From NCBI RefSeq assembly GCF_019392195.1, contig NZ_JAHXKI010000003.1, positions 372,001 to 436,000 on the forward strand: a DNA stretch of 64,000 nt. The letters are read 5' to 3'. How positions within the stretch are numbered: the stretch's first letter is position 1; the number at the start of each line of letters is the position of its first letter. The position numbers and the translations under genes are program-made. The stretch is from Marinobacter sp. F4206 (lineage in GTDB: Bacteria; Pseudomonadota; Gammaproteobacteria; Pseudomonadales; Oleiphilaceae). Positions 46,364 to 55,580 of the stretch are shown here, piece after piece. Under the pieces are notes generated by a model. It searched no databases and was not told the DNA's origin. It worked only from the letters and a program-made list of their open reading frames with translations.

Positions 46364-46389
46364 GGGAGGCGTAATGCCTCCCTTTTTTT
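46364..46389 (+). terminator. Rho-independent terminator after the permease gene
   Basis: GGGAGGC (46364-46370) and GCCTCCC (46376-46382) form a 7-bp stem with loop GTAAT, followed by seven T residues (46383-46389). The rest of the 254-bp gap up to 46564 contains no other gene; GATAACAACA is repeated twice just before the next ribosome site. Confidence 0.92.
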
Positions 46390-46564
46390 GCTCATTCCCT
46401 GATGGATGACAGAATGTCATTTCGTGACAATTTGTCGAATTCTGACCCTCGACGCCTTCCTTCTGCCTTGTTTTCAGGTTTAAACTGGCCTGGCTGGTGA
46501 ATGTTTAACCGCTGTTCGTAACCGATAACAACACGACAAAACGTGATAACAACAGGAGGCAGCC

Positions 46565-47398
46565 ATGACCATCAGTTCCACGCCTGAAGGGGTGTCGGTC
46601 CAGCCCCGGCATATCCGGTTTGACGTCAGCGAAGACCTGAAGTCTTTCTGGCACGGCAACAATGCCTTCAGAACCGCCTTCTTCAATGCCCTGTCCCTGC
46701 AGTTTCCGGATGGCGAGCAGCAGTTCATCAACGCCGTTCGGCTGTACCGTGATCGTATTGATGATCCCAAGCTCCAGGCTGAAATCCGGGGCTTTATTGG
46801 CCAGGAAGCGCTGCACAGCCGTGAACACAAGAGTTACAACGAGGCCCTGAAAGCAAGGGGCTACGACATTGACGCCATTGACGAGCGATTTGCGCGGCAT
46901 ATGAAGTGGGTGGCCAATCTCCCGCCCAGCCGCCAGCTCGCGGGCACCTGTGGCGCTGAGCACTACACAGCGGTTCTGGCGAACGCCATACTCCGGCATC
47001 CGGAATGGATGGAGGGCGCGACCCCGGCAATGGCGCGCCTCTGGCGCTGGCATGCGATTGAGGAGACCGAGCACAAATCGGTGGCGTTCGATGTCTACCA
47101 GCAATGTGTGGGCGATGAGCGCTTGCGGCGGATTGTGTTCCTGTTTGTTACCTGGAACTTCTTCAAATACACCTTCCTCAATACCTGCAGTCTGCTGAAG
47201 ACGGATGGCAAACTCTGGAGCCTGGGCACCTGGCTCGGCGGCTTGAACTTCTTGTGGGGCAAACCTGGCGTTATCCGCAAGTGCCTGCCGGAGTTTCTGG
47301 CCTACTTCCGTAAGGGCTTTCATCCCTGGCAGCAGGACAACCGTCGGCTTCTGGCGAAGAACCTGAAGGAATTGGAGGCGGCGCCATCCGCACAGTGA
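46565..47398 (+). CDS. PF10118-type predicted metal-dependent hydrolase
   Basis: Protein of 277 aa of the family of predicted metal-dependent hydrolases with conserved His/Glu. Seen here: FIGQEALHSREHKSYNEALKA (split over two helices, about 77-97), AEHYTAVLANA (about 131-141) and WRWHAIEETEHKSVAFD (about 161-177). This ferritin-like pattern of ExxH and E-x-x-E-x-K-H may hold a di-metal centre. The biochemical role is not known. It has AGGAGG nine bases or less before the ATG and lies behind a terminator, so it is a separate unit. Confidence 0.82.
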   Translation: MTISSTPEGVSVQPRHIRFDVSEDLKSFWHGNNAFRTAFFNALSLQFPDGEQQFINAVRLYRDRIDDPKLQAEIRGFIGQEALHSREHKSYNEALKARGYDIDAIDERFARHMKWVANLPPSRQLAGTCGAEHYTAVLANAILRHPEWMEGATPAMARLWRWHAIEETEHKSVAFDVYQQCVGDERLRRIVFLFVTWNFFKYTFLNTCSLLKTDGKLWSLGTWLGGLNFLWGKPGVIRKCLPEFLAYFRKGFHPWQQDNRRLLAKNLKELEAAPSAQ

Positions 47399-47507
47399 TG
47401 GCGCAATGCTGAAATTCTGAACGGGTTGTGTAAAACTGGTTGCCTTCAAAAATAACGACAAAAAAGGGCGCTCCCAACGAGGAAAGCCCGAAGCTGGAGG
47501 CCTCACC

Positions 47508-48458
47508 ATGCGAGTTGGTTTGATCGTCGATTCCGCGTGCGATCTACCTTACGAGTTCAGTCGTAAGCACGATCTGTTTATTCTTCCCGTCACCGCCGTG
47601 ATTGATGGCCAGACCTACATCGACGAGCATGATCCGGTCAGGACCCAGGAGTTCTACCAGAGCGGGCTGCTGCAGAAAGGGCATCAGGCCGAGACCCAGG
47701 CCTATTCGCCAAAGCAGATTCACGACCTGTTCATGGAAAAAATTGTCACTCAGTTTGATGTGGCGTTTTGCGAAACCGTCACCCGCAGTCGCAGCCTGAT
47801 ATTCGAGAATGCCACCGAGGCAATGAACAGCGTGCTGGCCAATTACGATGGCGCTCGCCGGGCCGCTGGCCGCGAGGGAAAATTCTCGATGCGGGTGATC
47901 GACAGCAAGCAGATTTTCGCCGGCCAGGGCCTGCTGGCCGCCCATACCCTGAAGCTGATTGACCAGAAACTGTCGAAAAACGCCCTCCGGCATGAGGTCG
48001 AGACGTTCTCGGACAAGATATACACCTGTGTCATCCCCCGTGACCTGCACTACATCCGGGAACGGGCCCGGCGGCGCGGCGACAAGAGCGTTTCGGCACT
48101 GGTGGCCTTCCTGGGCAAGACGCTCAATATAACGCCGGTGATTTTTGGCAAGGGTGCGGAAGGTCAGCCTGTGGCCAAGACCCGCAGTTTCGATGTGGCC
48201 GTGGAGAAGGTGATGAACTACGCCGCCGCCAGGGTTGAGGCGGGGTTGGCCACGCCGTATGTCAGTCTGTCCTGTGGTCTGACCTGGACCGAAATAGAGG
48301 ATTTGCCGGGACTCAACCGCCTACGGGACGCCTGTGAACGCAATGGTGTTGAGCTGTTGCTGTCCCAGATGGGAATCACCAGCAGTATTTATGTGGGTCC
48401 GGGAAGCCTGTGCCTGGCTCTGGCAGCTGAACCGCATACCTTTAACGATTTCCAGTAA
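47508..48458 (+). CDS. DegV-family fatty-acid-binding protein
   Basis: DegV protein of 316 aa. The N-terminal signature VGLIVDSACDLPYEF (about 3-17) and the ligand-pocket SLSCGLTWTEIEDLPGL and STQ-like segments are present. DegV/FakB proteins bind fatty acids; Gram-positive FakB works with the kinase FakA, which is not seen here. It is slightly longer than the usual 280 residues because of the middle insertion around 190-215 (RERARRRGDKSVSAL). Single-gene unit with GGAGG upstream. Confidence 0.9.
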   Translation: MRVGLIVDSACDLPYEFSRKHDLFILPVTAVIDGQTYIDEHDPVRTQEFYQSGLLQKGHQAETQAYSPKQIHDLFMEKIVTQFDVAFCETVTRSRSLIFENATEAMNSVLANYDGARRAAGREGKFSMRVIDSKQIFAGQGLLAAHTLKLIDQKLSKNALRHEVETFSDKIYTCVIPRDLHYIRERARRRGDKSVSALVAFLGKTLNITPVIFGKGAEGQPVAKTRSFDVAVEKVMNYAAARVEAGLATPYVSLSCGLTWTEIEDLPGLNRLRDACERNGVELLLSQMGITSSIYVGPGSLCLALAAEPHTFNDFQ

Positions 48459-48602
48459 TCCGTCCTCTACGGTGCGACGCGGTGACCGGCATTTGCCGCA
48501 CCGCGGTCGTCACCCGGTAGTTTTGGCGAACTCCACCTGCACGCTGCCGTGTTAGCCTCGTACTCCTACCTCAAACCTTTCATGAACAGGACAGTCGAAT
48601 CC

Positions 48603-49637
48603 ATGGGCAACAGCAATGCGGATCTCGCCAACAGGCTGCTTGAGCAGCACGTAAAGCATGAACTGGCGTCGCTCAAGGGGGCAAAGCTGCGCAAGTTCCT
48701 TGAGCGCGAAGTGACGGAACTTCTTGGGCAGGCGGATGTAATCACCCTGAACCGGCTGAGCTCTGTGGATCAGGTGATGGGTGTGATCCAGCGGATCGTT
48801 GTGAACATGGAGCTGGATGCCGGCATTCCCGAACTGGCGGCGGAAATGGCCACGGAGGTAATGAACGCACCGGTGCAGGAGCGGACCACGCTGGGAGAAA
48901 TCATCAGCCGGGACCAGGCAACCGGTTTCGTGGAGGAGGCCCTGGAGTTGCGCCAGCAGCGGGAGCGGATCATCAGTGAGATCATGGCTCATCCGGTCTA
49001 TCAGGAGCTGGTGTCGAACGTGGTATACGCCGGCCTCGTGAACTACCTCTACGAGGACAATCTCATTACCAAGTCGGTGCCGGGTGTCGGCTCGATGATG
49101 AAATTCGGTAAGAAGATGGCGAACCGGGCAGTGCCCGGCCTGGATGAAACCTTTGAACGGCGGATCAAGATCTGGTTGTCCGATAGTCTGCCGGGTCTGA
49201 TCGCCCGCAGCGAGCAGTTCCTGAACAGGGCGTTGTCTGATGATGAGCTCCGGGACAGCGTCATGGCGGGCTGGGTCTCGGTGGAGGGCAGGACCATTGC
49301 CGATCTGCGCGAGGGTCTCGGAGATGTCGAGTTACAGGAGTTTGTGGTGCTGGGTTACGAGTTCTGGCTGCAGTTCCGCAAAACCGCCTATTTTGAAGGC
49401 TGTTCCCGCGCCGTGGTGGAGCATCTGTTTGCCAAATACGGTGATCGCCCCATCACCGATCTGCTCAACGACGTGGGCGTTACCCGGGAGGTGATCATGG
49501 CTGAAATCGATGCCTACGCACTTCCGGTTATGGACGTGTTGCGGGAACAGGGCTATGTTGAGGCCCTGGTGCGCCGCAGATTGAGTCGCTTTTACAATTC
49601 GGCGGCGGCACGGAAGATACTTGAGCCGCAGGCTTGA
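48603..49637 (+). CDS. Conserved hypothetical protein, unknown function
   Basis: I do not recognise this 344-aa protein. It is soluble and almost wholly helical by composition, with no signal peptide, Cys cluster or nucleotide motif. Regions of note are a basic segment KSVPGVGSMMKFGKKMANRA (about 158-177) that could be a short amphipathic or membrane-touching helix, and two nearly parallel helical halves. I prefer ATG 48603; earlier in-frame codons (48582, 48549) have no ribosome site. It lies between degV and the LysE exporter in the same direction, with gaps of 144 and 36 bp. Confidence 0.78.
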   Translation: MGNSNADLANRLLEQHVKHELASLKGAKLRKFLEREVTELLGQADVITLNRLSSVDQVMGVIQRIVVNMELDAGIPELAAEMATEVMNAPVQERTTLGEIISRDQATGFVEEALELRQQRERIISEIMAHPVYQELVSNVVYAGLVNYLYEDNLITKSVPGVGSMMKFGKKMANRAVPGLDETFERRIKIWLSDSLPGLIARSEQFLNRALSDDELRDSVMAGWVSVEGRTIADLREGLGDVELQEFVVLGYEFWLQFRKTAYFEGCSRAVVEHLFAKYGDRPITDLLNDVGVTREVIMAEIDAYALPVMDVLREQGYVEALVRRRLSRFYNSAAARKILEPQA

Positions 49638-49673
49638 TCAAGTCCGGCGCCGGCCACTTCTCGGAGGCATGCA

Positions 49674-50306
49674 GTGTTTACAGAGTTGTTCTGGGCTTAC
49701 CTTATCGCCATTACTCTGCTCACGATAACACCCGGTGTTGACACGCTACTGGTGATGCGTAATACCGGACGCGGGGGCTTGAGGGATGGCTGTATAACCA
49801 GCGTCGGCATCTGCAGCGGGTTGTTCATCCATGCGACGCTGTCTGCGCTGGGTATTTCCATTCTGCTGGTCGAGACCGCCTGGGCCTTCTCTGCGCTGAA
49901 ATGGGCCGGCGCCTGCTATCTGGTCTGGCTGGGGATTGCATCGCTCCGTCAGGCATGGGCAAGGGACGGCAGGCAGCAGGCTGAGCAGCCCGCGGTCGTG
50001 AAACAGCGGGTGGCCACCGGCATTTCGTTCCGGGAAGGGCTGCTGTCGAACGTGCTTAATCCCAAGACGGCGCTGTTCTACATGGCGTTATTGCCACAAT
50101 TTGTGGACCCTGCCGGCAACGCCTTTCAGCAGTCGTTGATTCTCGCGGGTGTGCACTTCCTGCTGGCCATGCTCTGGCAGTGCGGGCTAGCCTTTGTGGT
50201 CGTCCGGTTCAAAGGGCTGGGGGCCAGCGCGCGGGTGAAACGTGCCCTGAATGCCACCACCGGCGGATTTTTTGTCGCCATGGGGGCGAAATTGGCGAGC
50301 AGCTGA
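49674..50306 (+). CDS. LysE/RhtB-family amino acid exporter
   Basis: Membrane protein of 210 aa with six hydrophobic segments. The family motif TPGVDTLLVMRNTGRGGLRDG follows the first segment (about 19-39, broken by a loop), and NPKTALFYMALLPQF is at about 126-140. The start is GTG at 49674, with GGAGG (49663-49667) six bases upstream. RhtB relatives export homoserine, threonine, leucine or other small molecules; substrate is not deducible. Confidence 0.9.
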   Translation: MFTELFWAYLIAITLLTITPGVDTLLVMRNTGRGGLRDGCITSVGICSGLFIHATLSALGISILLVETAWAFSALKWAGACYLVWLGIASLRQAWARDGRQQAEQPAVVKQRVATGISFREGLLSNVLNPKTALFYMALLPQFVDPAGNAFQQSLILAGVHFLLAMLWQCGLAFVVVRFKGLGASARVKRALNATTGGFFVAMGAKLASS

Positions 50307-50342
50307 GCAGCTTTGAAGGTCGTATCAATCGAACCGGCAAAG

Positions 50343-50372
50343 AAAAAGGGAAGCCCTGGGGCTTCCCTTTTT
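50343..50372. terminator. Bidirectional terminator between lysE-type gene and fdxA
   Basis: AAAAAGGGAAGCC (50343-50355) pairs with GGCTTCCCTTTTT (50360-50372), a 13-bp perfect stem with loop CTGG. A-run on one side and T-run on the other serve both convergent genes. Confidence 0.92.
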
Positions 50373-50388
50373 GCATTCAGGCGGCGCC

Positions 50389-50712
50389 TTATTTCTCGAG
50401 GTACTGCAGCTTGTCCGGCTTGCCGTCCCATTCTTCAGCATCCGGAAGCGGGTCCTTCTTCTCGGTAATGTTCGGCCACTTACCGGCGAGATCGGCGTTG
50501 AGCTCTACAAACTGGACCTGATCGGCGGGCAGCTCGTCCTCGGAGAAAATGGCTTCTGCCGGGCACTCGGGCTCACACAGGGCGCAGTCGATGCACTCGT
50601 CCGGATCAATTACCAGAAAGTTCGGGCCTTCGTAGAAACAGTCTACCGGGCAGACTTCCACGCAGTCCGTGTATTTACACTTGATGCAGTTATCAGTAAC
50701 GATAAACGCCAT
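50389..50712 (-). CDS. fdxA: Seven-iron ferredoxin FdxA
   Basis: Ferredoxin of 107 aa with [3Fe-4S] and [4Fe-4S] clusters. [18 protein letters not shown] (residues 9-26) and [16 protein letters not shown] (about 40-55) supply the Cys ligands. The long acidic C-terminal tail is typical of the Azotobacter FdI group. Placement beside mutS is conserved in Pseudomonas and Marinobacter relatives, which supports the organism assignment. Its redox partner is not shown by the context. Confidence 0.96.
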   Translation of the reverse strand: MAFIVTDNCIKCKYTDCVEVCPVDCFYEGPNFLVIDPDECIDCALCEPECPAEAIFSEDELPADQVQFVELNADLAGKWPNITEKKDPLPDAEEWDGKPDKLQYLEK

Positions 50713-50870
50713 AGTCAGATCCCTGGTCCAGTGGTCAATCTCATCGGGAGCTTTCAGTCAGCCCCATGGTTATGTTTTAGTGCGCGATATTGTAGGGAGC
50801 GCCCTTCAGACCCGCAAGCATTGGACCGCTATATTCTTATTACCTCGGCCCATATTCTGGAATATTCCCG

Positions 50871-53501
50871 TTATTTGACCAGTAATTCCTTCAGTTCGTA
50901 AAGCCGGTTAAGGGCTTCCCTCGGAGTGAGGTCATCCAGTTCGAGGGACTTCAGCGTTTCCTCCACCGCACTGGGTTCCAGGCTGGCAAACATGTCCCCT
51001 TGCATGATCGGATCACTGGTTCGTCCGGATGAAGCGGGTAGGCTTTCTGGAGCCTTGTTTGCCGGGGCCTGGCTGGCCGGTGCCGTCGGCGTTGCGCTGC
51101 CTTCCAGGTGCGCCAGCTGGCCTTTGGCGTTGCGGATGACGTCCTGGGGCACACCTGCCAGCTTGGCCACTTGCAAGCCATAGCTCTGGCTGGCCGGGCC
51201 ATCATGGACGTTGTGCAGGAAGACGATACTGTCGTCGTGTTCAGTGGCGGTCAGGTGCACGTTCACGGCGTGCGTGAGGTCATCCGCAAGCTGGGTCAGC
51301 TCGAAGTAGTGGGTCGCAAACAGGGTGTAGCAGCGAATGTTTTTCGCCAGGTGCTCGGCGGTGGCCCAGGCCAGCGACAAGCCATCAAAGGTGCTGGTAC
51401 CGCGGCCGACTTCGTCCATCAGCACCAGGCTGTATTCCGTGGCGTTGTGGAGAATGTTGGCGGTTTCGGTCATTTCCACCATGAAGGTCGACCGGCCGCC
51501 GGCAATGTCGTCCGAGGAGCCCATGCGGGTGAAGATGCGATCCACCGGCCCCAGCACCGCCCGATTCGCAGGGACGAAACTGCCGGTATAGGCCAGCAAG
51601 GCAATCAGGGCGGCCTGGCGCATGTAGGTGGACTTACCACCCATGTTGGGGCCGGTGATCACCAGCATGCGGCGTTGGGTGTCCATCAGCAGATCGTTGG
51701 GCACGAACGGCTCGTCCAGCAGTTGCTCAACCACGGGATGACGGCCTTCTTCGATATCAAAGCCCGGTGATTCACTGAATTCCGGTGCGGCGAAGCGCAG
51801 GGTGGTGGCCCGTTCGGCAAAGTTGCTCAGGACGTCCAGTTCAGCCAGGGCCTGGGCGGCATCCTGCAGTGGTGCAAGTTGTTCAGCGACCGTTTCCAGG
51901 ACCTCATCGTACAGTGCTTTTTCTCGGGCCAGAGCACGGCTCTTGGCGCTCAGGGCCTTGTCCTCGAATTCCTTCAGTTCCGGGGTGATAAAACGTTCGG
52001 CGTTCTTCAGGGTCTGGCGCCGGATGTAATCCACCGGAGCCTGATCGGATTGGGCGCGGCTGATCTCGATGTAGTAGCCATGTACCCGGTTGTAACCCAC
52101 TTTGAGCGTGCTGATGCCGGTACGGTCCCGTTCCCGGGTTTCCACATCCAGCAGGTACTGGCCGGCGTTCTCGCTGATGTTGCGGAGTTCGTCCAGTTCC
52201 TCGTCAAAGCCTTCACGGATCACGCCGCCGTCCCGGATCACCACGGGCGGATTGTCGATGATGGCCCGCTCCAGCAGGTCAGACAGCTCGGGGTATTCGC
52301 TGATGATGGTGGCCAGTTTTACGATGTGATGGGAATTGACCGGTTTTAGCGTCTCCTGAAGGTCCGGCAGTGCCTGGAACGCATCCCGGAGACGGGCCAG
52401 GTCCCGGGGTCGCGCCGAGCGAAGAGCAACCCGGGCGAGTACCCGTTCAATATCACCGACCGCCTTCAGCAGGTCGTGCACTGGTTCATAGTGAAAACCG
52501 TCCAACAGTGCCGATACCGCCTGTTGGCGTTGTGCCACGACGTCCACGTTCCGCAGTGGCCGGTTCAGCCAGCGCCGGAGCTCGCGTCCGCCCATGGAGG
52601 TGGCGGTGCGGTCCATCACCCAGGCCAGGGTGTGCAGATGGCCGCCCATCAGGTTGGTGTCAATTTCCAGGTTTCGGCGGCTGGCCGCGTCCAGGATGAC
52701 GGCCTCGTCCCGGCGTTCCCGGGTCAGTTTCCGGATATGGGGCAGGGCCGTGCGCTGGGTTTCCTTGGCGTATTGCAGCAGGCAACCGGCGGCGCAGATC
52801 GCCAGGGTGAGGTCCTCGCACCCGAACCCGGTGAGATCTCGCACTTGCAGCTGATGGGTGATCACTCGTCGTGCGGTATCGGATTCGAACAGCCAGGGGC
52901 CCTGGCGACGGATCCCGGTGAAACTTTCCAGCACCTCTTCGTACGGGAAGTCTTCGCTGATCAGAATCTCGGCCGGGCGCACGCGTTGGAGTTCGCCCTG
53001 CAGGGCTTCCAGGTCGTCCAGCTCAGAGACAGCAAACCGACCGCTGGAAATATCCAGGGAGGCGAATCCGAACTGTTCGCGATGGCTGTAGATTGCCACC
53101 AGGAGATTGTCCCGGCGATCTTCCAGGTAGGCATCGTCGCTCAAGGTGCCGGGCGTAACGATTCTTACCACCTGGCGCTCGACAGGGCCCTTGCTCGTGG
53201 CCGGATCGCCAATTTGCTCACAGATGGCGATGGATTGACCCGCCCGCACCAGCCGGGCAATGTACCCCTCAGAGGAATGGAAAGGGATGCCGGCCATGGG
53301 AATCGGGTTGCCCCCGGATTGCCCTCGCGCCGTCAGGGTAATGTCCATCAGCTCGGCGGCTTTTTTGGCGTCTTCGTAAAACAGCTCATAAAAATCCCCC
53401 ATGCGGTAGAACACCAGCTCATTGGGGTGCTGGCCCTTGATCTTGAGGTATTGCTGCATCATGGGCGTGTGCTTGGAAAGATCGTTCTGAGCTGCTGACA
53501 T
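50871..53501 (-). CDS. mutS: DNA mismatch repair protein MutS
   Basis: MutS of 876 aa, which recognises mismatches and recruits MutL. The mismatch-reading Phe-x-Glu is in [11 protein letters not shown] (about residues 34-44). The Walker [10 protein letters not shown] is near residue 615, followed by [12 protein letters not shown] and the C-terminal helix-turn-helix. I start at ATG 53501 (MSAAQND); the frame is open upstream to 53714, but that part is Ser/Arg-rich, lacks a ribosome site and runs through the divergent pncC gene. A linker rich in Ala/Pro (near 800) precedes the last helices. Confidence 0.97.
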   Translation of the reverse strand: MSAAQNDLSKHTPMMQQYLKIKGQHPNELVFYRMGDFYELFYEDAKKAAELMDITLTARGQSGGNPIPMAGIPFHSSEGYIARLVRAGQSIAICEQIGDPATSKGPVERQVVRIVTPGTLSDDAYLEDRRDNLLVAIYSHREQFGFASLDISSGRFAVSELDDLEALQGELQRVRPAEILISEDFPYEEVLESFTGIRRQGPWLFESDTARRVITHQLQVRDLTGFGCEDLTLAICAAGCLLQYAKETQRTALPHIRKLTRERRDEAVILDAASRRNLEIDTNLMGGHLHTLAWVMDRTATSMGGRELRRWLNRPLRNVDVVAQRQQAVSALLDGFHYEPVHDLLKAVGDIERVLARVALRSARPRDLARLRDAFQALPDLQETLKPVNSHHIVKLATIISEYPELSDLLERAIIDNPPVVIRDGGVIREGFDEELDELRNISENAGQYLLDVETRERDRTGISTLKVGYNRVHGYYIEISRAQSDQAPVDYIRRQTLKNAERFITPELKEFEDKALSAKSRALAREKALYDEVLETVAEQLAPLQDAAQALAELDVLSNFAERATTLRFAAPEFSESPGFDIEEGRHPVVEQLLDEPFVPNDLLMDTQRRMLVITGPNMGGKSTYMRQAALIALLAYTGSFVPANRAVLGPVDRIFTRMGSSDDIAGGRSTFMVEMTETANILHNATEYSLVLMDEVGRGTSTFDGLSLAWATAEHLAKNIRCYTLFATHYFELTQLADDLTHAVNVHLTATEHDDSIVFLHNVHDGPASQSYGLQVAKLAGVPQDVIRNAKGQLAHLEGSATPTAPASQAPANKAPESLPASSGRTSDPIMQGDMFASLEPSAVEETLKSLELDDLTPREALNRLYELKELLVK

Positions 53502-53583
53502 GGACGGGTCCGGATTGCCTTGCTTTGGATGAAGGCGTGAATTGTAAGAAAATAACGCCCGGGATGAAACGAAGGAGATCATT

Positions 53584-54084
53584 ATGACCGCCGGTGACCA
53601 GGAATTGTTCGACGCGGGAGCGCGTCTGGGCGAACTGCTGGAGCAGCAGAGACGTATGATAGCCACGGCCGAGAGTTGCACGGGCGGCTGGGTGGCCAAG
53701 GCACTGACTGACAAGGCGGGCTCTTCGGCCTACGTGCTTGGCGGACTGGTGACCTACAGCAACCAGGCCAAGCAGGAGTTGCTGGGGGTGACTGGCAAAT
53801 CTTTGGAGGATCACGGTGCGGTCAGCGAACCGGTCGTTCGCGAAATGGTCGCGGGTGCGCTGGCGACCACCGGGGCGGATGTGGCTGTCGCCATCAGCGG
53901 CGTTGCAGGCCCGGGCGGTGGCAGTGAGGAGAAACCGGTAGGCACGGTCTGGTTCGCCTGGGGTAATGATGCGACCTCTACCGAAGCGGTCGTCGAACAC
54001 TTTTCTGGAGATCGGGACCAGGTCCGTCGCCAGGCGGTTCTCTATGCGCTGCAGGGGGTCCGGGCGTTTCTGGAGACGTCCTGA
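53584..54084 (+). CDS. pncC: Nicotinamide-nucleotide amidohydrolase PncC (CinA C-terminal domain)
   Basis: Stand-alone CinA C-terminal domain protein of 166 aa that converts NMN to nicotinate mononucleotide and ammonia. Conserved stretches [15 protein letters not shown] (about 25-39), [14 protein letters not shown] and [11 protein letters not shown] are present. It precedes recA by 196 bp, the usual position in gammaproteobacteria, and is divergent from mutS. Confidence 0.94.
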   Translation: MTAGDQELFDAGARLGELLEQQRRMIATAESCTGGWVAKALTDKAGSSAYVLGGLVTYSNQAKQELLGVTGKSLEDHGAVSEPVVREMVAGALATTGADVAVAISGVAGPGGGSEEKPVGTVWFAWGNDATSTEAVVEHFSGDRDQVRRQAVLYALQGVRAFLETS

Positions 54085-54137
54085 TCGGTCGTCAGCAGAG
54101 TGCGCGCCGCAATCAAATCAGTTTCGTAAAAGAGGGG

Positions 54138-54166
54138 TTGGTCTCCTCATCGGGTTATGTTTTAAT
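54138..54166 (+). promoter_or_regulatory. recA promoter
   Basis: TTGGTC (54138-54143) and TTTAAT (54161-54166), 17 bp apart, form a sigma-70 promoter. The LexA box begins two bases after the -10, overlapping the expected start of transcription near 54174. The recA leader would be about 105 bases. Confidence 0.75.
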
Positions 54167-54167
54167 A

Positions 54168-54183
54168 CTGTTCAAATATACAG
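54168..54183. promoter_or_regulatory. LexA (SOS) box of recA
   Basis: CTGTTCAAATATACAG fits the gammaproteobacterial LexA pattern CTG-N10-CAG with an A/T-rich centre. Its position over the start point means LexA would block initiation until DNA damage activates RecA. Confidence 0.9.
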
Positions 54184-54280
54184 GGAATTTGCTGTATCTG
54201 CTGTACAAGTTCCCGAACCATTATTCCGCGACCGGTCTTGAGTGATCGCCGGCCGCTACGGCGACAGAGGGTTTTGCACT

Positions 54281-55327
54281 ATGGAAGACAACCGCAAGAA
54301 AGCACTGAGCGCAGCACTGGGCCAGATTGAGCGTCAGTTCGGCAAAGGTGCCGTGATGAAAATGGGCGACCAGCCCCGCGAGGCGATTCCTGCGGTTTCC
54401 ACCGGTTCTCTCGGGCTGGACGTGGCCCTGGGTATTGGCGGCCTGCCTTACGGTCGTATCTGTGAAATCTACGGCCCTGAAAGTTCCGGTAAGACCACGC
54501 TGACCCTGCAGGTGATTGCGGAAGCCCAGAAACAGGGCAAGACCTGCGCCTTCGTTGACGCCGAGCACGCCCTGGATCCGGTCTATGCCGAAAAACTTGG
54601 CGTCAACGTGGACGACCTGCTGGTGTCCCAGCCGGACACCGGTGAGCAGGCGCTGGAAATCGCCGATATGCTGGTGCGTTCGAATGCGGTGGACGTCATC
54701 ATTGTGGACTCTGTGGCTGCACTGACGCCCAAGGCGGAAATTGAAGGCGAGATGGGCGACAGTCACGTGGGCTTGCAAGCCCGCCTTATGTCCCAGGCTC
54801 TGCGTAAACTGACCGGTAACGTAAAGCACGCCAACTGCCTGATGATTTTCATCAACCAGATTCGGATGAAGATCGGCGTTATGTTTGGTAGCCCGGAGAC
54901 CACAACTGGGGGTAATGCCCTGAAATTCTACTCTTCCGTTCGTCTGGATATCCGACGCATCGGCGCGGTAAAGGACGGTGACGAGGTAGTGGGCAACGAG
55001 ACCCGCGTGAAAGTGGTCAAGAACAAGGTCTCTCCACCGTTCAAGCAGGCCGAATTCCAGATCATGTACGGCAAGGGCATTTACCATATGGCCGAGGTTC
55101 TGGACATGGGTGTGAAGGAAGGCTTCGTGGACAAATCCGGTGCCTGGTACGCCTACAACGGCGACAAGATTGGCCAGGGCAAGGCCAATGCCTGCAAGTT
55201 CCTGGAAGAAAACATGGATATGGCCACGGAAATCGAAGCCAAGGTCCGTGACAAGCTGATGCCCAAGCCAGAGAAAAAGGAAAAAGCCGAAGAGGCGCCG
55301 GCTGAAGCCAACGGAGAGCTGCTTTAA
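54281..55327 (+). CDS. recA: Recombinase RecA
   Basis: RecA of 348 aa, which forms filaments on single-stranded DNA for strand exchange and triggers LexA cleavage. Walker A GPESSGKT is at 65-72. The L2-loop region with [20 protein letters not shown] and the acidic C-terminal tail (rich in Glu, Lys and Ala) are present. ATG 54281 starts the standard MEDNRKKAL sequence; an in-frame ATT-type extension upstream is not used by relatives. SOS-controlled. RecX, usually the next gene, is absent here; the downstream gene is a phosphatase. Confidence 0.98.
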   Translation: MEDNRKKALSAALGQIERQFGKGAVMKMGDQPREAIPAVSTGSLGLDVALGIGGLPYGRICEIYGPESSGKTTLTLQVIAEAQKQGKTCAFVDAEHALDPVYAEKLGVNVDDLLVSQPDTGEQALEIADMLVRSNAVDVIIVDSVAALTPKAEIEGEMGDSHVGLQARLMSQALRKLTGNVKHANCLMIFINQIRMKIGVMFGSPETTTGGNALKFYSSVRLDIRRIGAVKDGDEVVGNETRVKVVKNKVSPPFKQAEFQIMYGKGIYHMAEVLDMGVKEGFVDKSGAWYAYNGDKIGQGKANACKFLEENMDMATEIEAKVRDKLMPKPEKKEKAEEAPAEANGELL

Positions 55328-55348
55328 GCCACTGTCAATTCTGAAATA

Positions 55349-55373
55349 GGCAGCAGGAGCGCTCCCTGCTGCC
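55349..55373 (+). terminator. Hairpin downstream of recA
   Basis: GGCAGCAGG (55349-55357) and CCTGCTGCC (55365-55373) form a perfect 9-bp stem with loop AGCGCTC. It begins 21 bases after the recA stop. No T-run follows, so termination strength is uncertain. Confidence 0.6.
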
Positions 55374-55580
55374 GCTGCTCCCCTTCAGTTCTTCCTATCT
55401 GATTCTCGATCCCCTTCTGCTGGGTTGTACCTCCCTCGCTGTGAATGCTGTCAGCTTGAAAAAAGCCGGAGCTGTGTTATACCGACATTACACAATCTGG
55501 GCAGTGACTCTGTAGCAACGCTGAGCCGTGGTGGTGATTGTTTGGTTAATAAGGACATTCAACCAAATCAGGGAGCTCCC

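Noticed and set aside
53502-53714. Extended MutS N-terminus of 71 residues
   Set aside because: The extension overlaps divergent pncC, lacks a ribosome site, and MutS homologues begin near MSAAQND.
54192-54207. Second SOS-like box CTGTATCTGCTGTACA upstream of recA
   Set aside because: The right half lacks the CAG, so it does not satisfy the CTG-N10-CAG rule; only the box at 54168-54183 is accepted.
54121-54280. Ribosomal start of recA at 54242
   Set aside because: The in-frame codon upstream gives a 13-residue extension not found in RecA proteins; ATG 54281 starts the standard N-terminus.
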